DNA from: UBA1479 sp964012715
GTDB lineage: Bacteria; Pseudomonadota; Alphaproteobacteria; Rhodospirillales; Casp-alpha2
DNA: 64,000 nt
Direction: 5' to 3'
Assembly: GCA_964012715.1 (NCBI GenBank)
Contig: CAXGUG010000006.1
Span: forward strand, 8,090 to 72,089
Below, in pieces: positions 61,281 through 64,000 of the stretch. How positions within the stretch are numbered: position 1 is the first letter of the stretch; each line of letters begins with the position of its first letter. The translations under genes were made by a program, and so were the position numbers. A model generated the notes under the pieces. It did not search any database. It was not told the origin of the DNA and saw only the letters and a list, made by a program, of their open reading frames with translations.

Positions 61281-62659
61281 CCTTGGTTCTGTTTCTCAGT
61301 GGCGCATTGTTGGCCGTGATGGCTGTGGTCGAGTTCGCCACCTTCTTCCGCCTTCGCCGGATTACGTTTCTGACCGCTGTCCATGTGCTGATCGCCATCG
61401 GCTATTGCCTACCGCCGTTCCTGATCCAACTTCTTCCCGGCACATCATGGGAACGTGGCGTCACCACCGCCGCCGACCCCAACCCCTGGGGAGCGCGGCT
61501 GTACATCCTCGATCTCGCAGACCATCTGAATTTGCCCGCCAACACCTTCATTTCGGTGGGCATTATTCTTTTCGGGGCTTATGCGGTCATGGCGGCTGCG
61601 TACTTTGCGGTTTCCCACAAAGGCCCAAGCTCCCTGAATAGCCGTGGTCTATCGGTTCCGGCTTTAACAGGCATTGGCATTTTCCTTGGGCTTGTCTCGG
61701 TCGCAGCCATGACGCTCTATGCCTCACAGTTCGAAAGCTTCCGTCATTTCATCGGAACCGGGATGCATATTCGAAACGGGACCGCGACGGCGAAGTGGGG
61801 TTCGCTGCAGGTCTTGGCGCAACTTGCCCTGCCGTCTTATCTGATGCTTGTCGCAGCGGCCTTAGGCGCTAAAGGCAAATGGCGCGCGGTACTCGGCCTT
61901 GCCGCATGTCTCGTCTTCGCCGTTGGCTTTATCCGCATCCTCCACGTCGGCGGGCGCATCGAATTGGGCATGTACATCCTCACGCCTGTCGCCGCATTGC
62001 TGTTTTTGACGCGGTCGCGGACTGTTGCATATCTCGTGGCGGCCTGCATCATCATGGCGGTATTGATGATCTCCAATCTACCGCATGCGTTCGGACGGAA
62101 CCCCCTTGCCTTCGGCTTGGAAACATTGCTCAACGGTGTCGAAAATTTCGCTCATCGCATCGTCTTCGTGGTGGCGGAATTCGCCTTTCCTCACATCGTC
62201 TCGGCGCATGCGCTGACCGCAACCCCGGACCCCATCGCGCTGCGGTATTTCATCGATATCCCGCTCGGTCTCCTCTACATGTTGCCGAACTTTACGGGCG
62301 TGGAAACGTTGCCCCCGATGGTGCTGAGCCTTCACGCCAAGATTTTGCCCTGGATACCCGTCGACCTATTTTCGTTCGGGTATTTCAGCCTTGGCACGCT
62401 CGGCGTATTGATTACCTTTGCCGCCTTCGGCGTGCTGTTGGCGCTTTTCGACGGGTGGCTTTCGGAAAGTGTCGGATGGTTCGGACAGGCGTTGCGCACG
62501 GCGTGGCTTTTCTACCTACCGTTTCGCCTGTACTACGCCGACCCCTACGCCGCCCTTCAGTCCGGGTTCGGGCTGATCACCGGCACGATCGTCGTTATCG
62601 GACTGGCGATGCTGGCGCGACGAACGGAGAAGCAGCAGGATAGGTCAGCCCCGTCCTAA
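61277..62659 (+). CDS. wzy: O-antigen polymerase-like membrane protein (Wzy)
   Basis: This 460-residue protein has at least ten hydrophobic segments and a larger loop between about residues 230 and 345, the typical Wzy picture with low sequence conservation. It would polymerise repeat units in the periplasm. GTG 61277 overlaps the wzx stop. Its last 65 bases overlap the convergent minus-strand glycosyltransferase. The local composition looks less GC-rich than the wbp genes before it. Name given from position and topology, so moderate confidence. Confidence 0.7.
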   Translation: MTLVLFLSGALLAVMAVVEFATFFRLRRITFLTAVHVLIAIGYCLPPFLIQLLPGTSWERGVTTAADPNPWGARLYILDLADHLNLPANTFISVGIILFGAYAVMAAAYFAVSHKGPSSLNSRGLSVPALTGIGIFLGLVSVAAMTLYASQFESFRHFIGTGMHIRNGTATAKWGSLQVLAQLALPSYLMLVAAALGAKGKWRAVLGLAACLVFAVGFIRILHVGGRIELGMYILTPVAALLFLTRSRTVAYLVAACIIMAVLMISNLPHAFGRNPLAFGLETLLNGVENFAHRIVFVVAEFAFPHIVSAHALTATPDPIALRYFIDIPLGLLYMLPNFTGVETLPPMVLSLHAKILPWIPVDLFSFGYFSLGTLGVLITFAAFGVLLALFDGWLSESVGWFGQALRTAWLFYLPFRLYYADPYAALQSGFGLITGTIVVIGLAMLARRTEKQQDRSAPS

Positions 62660-63530
62660 GCGTGCCGCCGCCGACCTGGGCAAGGTCGAAGGTCTTTTCC
62701 TGAATGCGATCACCCGCCATGTGCACCACGCCAAGCGGCTGATACGGCGCATGCGGTTCGACGAACAGGCGGCGGGCCGGGTCGTACATCGGCGTACCGT
62801 GACCGCACAGCCAGTTGCAATAGGCGGGCAGGAACGTCGCCGGGGCCTTGTCCCGATAAACGACGTAGTTCAATGCCGTTTGCTCCGAAATTCGCCCGTA
62901 CAGGTCGCGGATACCGGGGCTGAAACGCCAACGCCGCATCGCCGCCTTATGCGCCGCCTGCCACAGCTTCCAATGGGGGGCGTCGCCACGCAGGGCGAAC
63001 ACGCCTGAATTAAGGATCGGGTTGCGGCCCAGACGGTCGGCGATTTTCCAGCCGTATCCCCAGCGGTACATACGGTGGCTGAGACGCCGCCAATAGGGCT
63101 TGGGCCGCTTGTAATACATGGTGTAGCCACGGTCGATTTCCGGCACCACGGCCAGCTGCCCCGCCCAGGCGGCATCCAGGAACAGGGACAGCACCGAGGC
63201 ATCCTGAACCCAGGCATCGGAATCGATCCACATATACAAGTCATAGCCGGGAAAATGATCCGGCAGATAGGGGCGCGAGGTCATCGCCTTGAAATAGCCA
63301 GGCGTGCGATCCCGGCCCGGGAAATCGTACTCCCAGCCCACGGTTACCACGGACACGGCGATCTCTTTCAAGGTCGCCACTTGCTCCGGCGTCAGGCCGA
63401 CGTCCAAAATACACAGATCGAAACTCAACCCCGCGGCGCGATCCTTCAAGGACTGCACCGTGCCCATAAGTAGATCGAAGTAATTGGCGTCGGAAGAAAC
63501 GATGATTGCGGTCTTAGGGCCGGTGGTCAT
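62595..63530 (-). CDS. GT-A glycosyltransferase-like protein
   Basis: This 311-residue protein has a DxD metal motif in 'YDLYMWIDSDAWVQD' and an N-terminal 'TAIIVSSDANYFDLLMGTVQSL' typical of GT-A fold enzymes of the GT8-like kind. 'GRNPILNSGVFALRGD' resembles their acceptor loop. It ends inside wzy (65-base convergent overlap) and its start is divergent from the WbpA-like gene. ATG at 63530 is preferred over a TTG at 63536. Substrate unknown; a sugar transfer in the same glycan is likely. Confidence 0.75.
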   Translation of the reverse strand: MTTGPKTAIIVSSDANYFDLLMGTVQSLKDRAAGLSFDLCILDVGLTPEQVATLKEIAVSVVTVGWEYDFPGRDRTPGYFKAMTSRPYLPDHFPGYDLYMWIDSDAWVQDASVLSLFLDAAWAGQLAVVPEIDRGYTMYYKRPKPYWRRLSHRMYRWGYGWKIADRLGRNPILNSGVFALRGDAPHWKLWQAAHKAAMRRWRFSPGIRDLYGRISEQTALNYVVYRDKAPATFLPAYCNWLCGHGTPMYDPARRLFVEPHAPYQPLGVVHMAGDRIQEKTFDLAQVGGGTLRTGLTYPAASPFVAPASPVR

Positions 63531-63645
63531 GGGCAAGATCCGGTTGTTGCAAATGGTCCTCGGGCGGGCGGGCCGATCTTAGGCGCTGATGCGCCAATGC
63601 GGAACCTAGTTGTTTCAATGACGGGAAGAGGTTAAGAGCCAGAAT

Positions 63646-64000
63646 ATGAGTAAACGCAGCATATCCGTTATCGGGCTGGGATACGTCGGCCTTCCTGTTG
63701 CCGTCGCCTTCGGGCGCGCCGGTTTTTCCGTCGTGGCGTTCGATATTTCGGCCGAGCGCCTGGAAGAACTGCGCCGTGGGCATGACCGCACCAACGAGGT
63801 TGCCCCAGCGGACCTGCAGGCCGCGAATCTGACCTTCACCAACGATCCCGAGGCCTTGTCTGCCGCGGACTTCCACATCGTCACGGTGCCGACGCCGATC
63901 GACGACATGCGCCGCCCCGACCTGGGCCCGCTGACTGCGGCGACTGAAACCCTGGGCGCGGTGCTCAAGAAAGGCGACATCGTCGTCTACGAATCCACGG
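63646..64000 (+). CDS. wbpA: UDP-N-acetylglucosamine 6-dehydrogenase (WbpA/TviB type), 5' part
   Basis: The first 118 residues are visible; the window ends inside the gene. Rossmann motif GLGYVGLPVAVAFG occupies residues 10-23, followed by 'VTVPTPIDDMRRPDLGPL' and 'GDIVVYEST', the pattern of UDP-HexNAc 6-dehydrogenases rather than UDP-glucose dehydrogenase. It would oxidise UDP-GlcNAc to UDP-GlcNAc-uronate, the first step for the dehydrogenase-acetyltransferase fusion, WbpE- and WbpI-type enzymes encoded upstream. The catalytic Cys region lies beyond the edge. GAAGAG at 63624-63629 and AGAG at 63635-63638 precede ATG 63646. Confidence 0.87.
   Translation, partial: MSKRSISVIGLGYVGLPVAVAFGRAGFSVVAFDISAERLEELRRGHDRTNEVAPADLQAANLTFTNDPEALSAADFHIVTVPTPIDDMRRPDLGPLTAATETLGAVLKKGDIVVYEST

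Noticed and set aside
63582..63595. GGCGC-TGAT-GCGCC inverted repeat in the divergent gap before wbpA
   Set aside because: Only five base pairs; too short to claim an operator or terminator without conservation.
1..64000. CRISPR arrays, insertion sequences, tRNA or rRNA genes
   Set aside because: I found no regularly spaced repeats, transposase or integrase motifs, or tRNA-like cloverleaf in reading the gaps, but short elements could be missed by eye.

Overview
The window is a dense surface-glycan biosynthesis region of about 58 protein genes. Nearly all lie on the plus strand; only the dioxygenase-Rieske gene near 20 kb and one glycosyltransferase near 63 kb are on the minus strand. GC is high, there are many 4-base ATGA/GTGA/TTGA stop-start overlaps, and GTG and TTG starts are frequent. 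Together with the mix of pseudaminic-acid, carbamoyltransferase and O-antigen genes this suggests an alphaproteobacterium, perhaps of the Rhodospirillales; that placement is inference from style, not from a marker gene. I saw no tRNA, rRNA, transposase, integrase or CRISPR array, and no gene-free stretch longer than about 170 bases.

Layout. (a) 1-5.1 kb: a sugar kinase end, an oxidoreductase, a UDP-sugar-dehydrogenase-like protein, two epimerase-like proteins and a methyltransferase, tightly overlapping. (b) 5.1-7.5 kb: a TIGR04372-type glycosyltransferase and a methyltransferase in visibly more AT-rich DNA. (c) 7.6-16.9 kb: a paired E1-alpha/E1-beta thiamine-diphosphate enzyme, two NodU-type O-carbamoyltransferases flanking a TylF-like methyltransferase and a 2-oxoglutarate-type dioxygenase, then a sulfotransferase and a FemAB/GNAT-like acyltransferase. 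(d) 17-23.7 kb: a B12-binding radical SAM enzyme, a methyltransferase, a minus-strand dioxygenase-Rieske fusion, an FAD oxidoreductase and a DUF4910 aminopeptidase-like protein. (e) 23.7-33.8 kb: a complete pseudaminic acid pathway (PseB, PseC, PseH, PseG, PseI and an SpsF-type CMP-transferase) with an embedded amidotransferase/HisH/HisF trio and a large putative glycosyltransferase. (f) 33.9-40.3 kb: a cassette of hydroxyacid dehydrogenase, epimerase, a second cytidylyltransferase, methyltransferase, TIM-barrel isomerase, short-chain dehydrogenase and SPASM radical SAM enzyme, which looks like the route to another CMP-activated sugar. (g) 40.5-46.6 kb: a GT-B-like protein, CDP-glucose synthesis and dehydration (RfbF, RfbG), a cupin epimerase, a reductase and a GT2 enzyme. 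(h) 46.6-64 kb: a WbpA/B/D/E/I-type pathway to UDP-2,3-diacetamido-mannuronic acid, a second HisH/HisF/amidotransferase trio whose amidotransferase is fused to a glycosyltransferase, two asparagine-synthase-type amidotransferases, and Wzx and Wzy.

How the genes work together. At least three activated sugar families are made here: CMP-pseudaminic acid (probably acetamidino-modified), a CDP-6-deoxyhexose and UDP-ManNAc3NAc-uronic acid (probably acetamidino-modified). Methyl-, carbamoyl-, sulfo-, acyl- and amide-transferases then decorate the chain, and Wzx/Wzy flip and polymerise it. Regions (e) and (h) each bring their own HisF-like ammonia channel, and both HisF proteins have lost catalytic Asp11, which fits ammonia delivery to a sugar amidinase rather than histidine synthesis. 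No priming transferase, chain-length regulator or export machinery is visible, so the locus extends beyond both ends.
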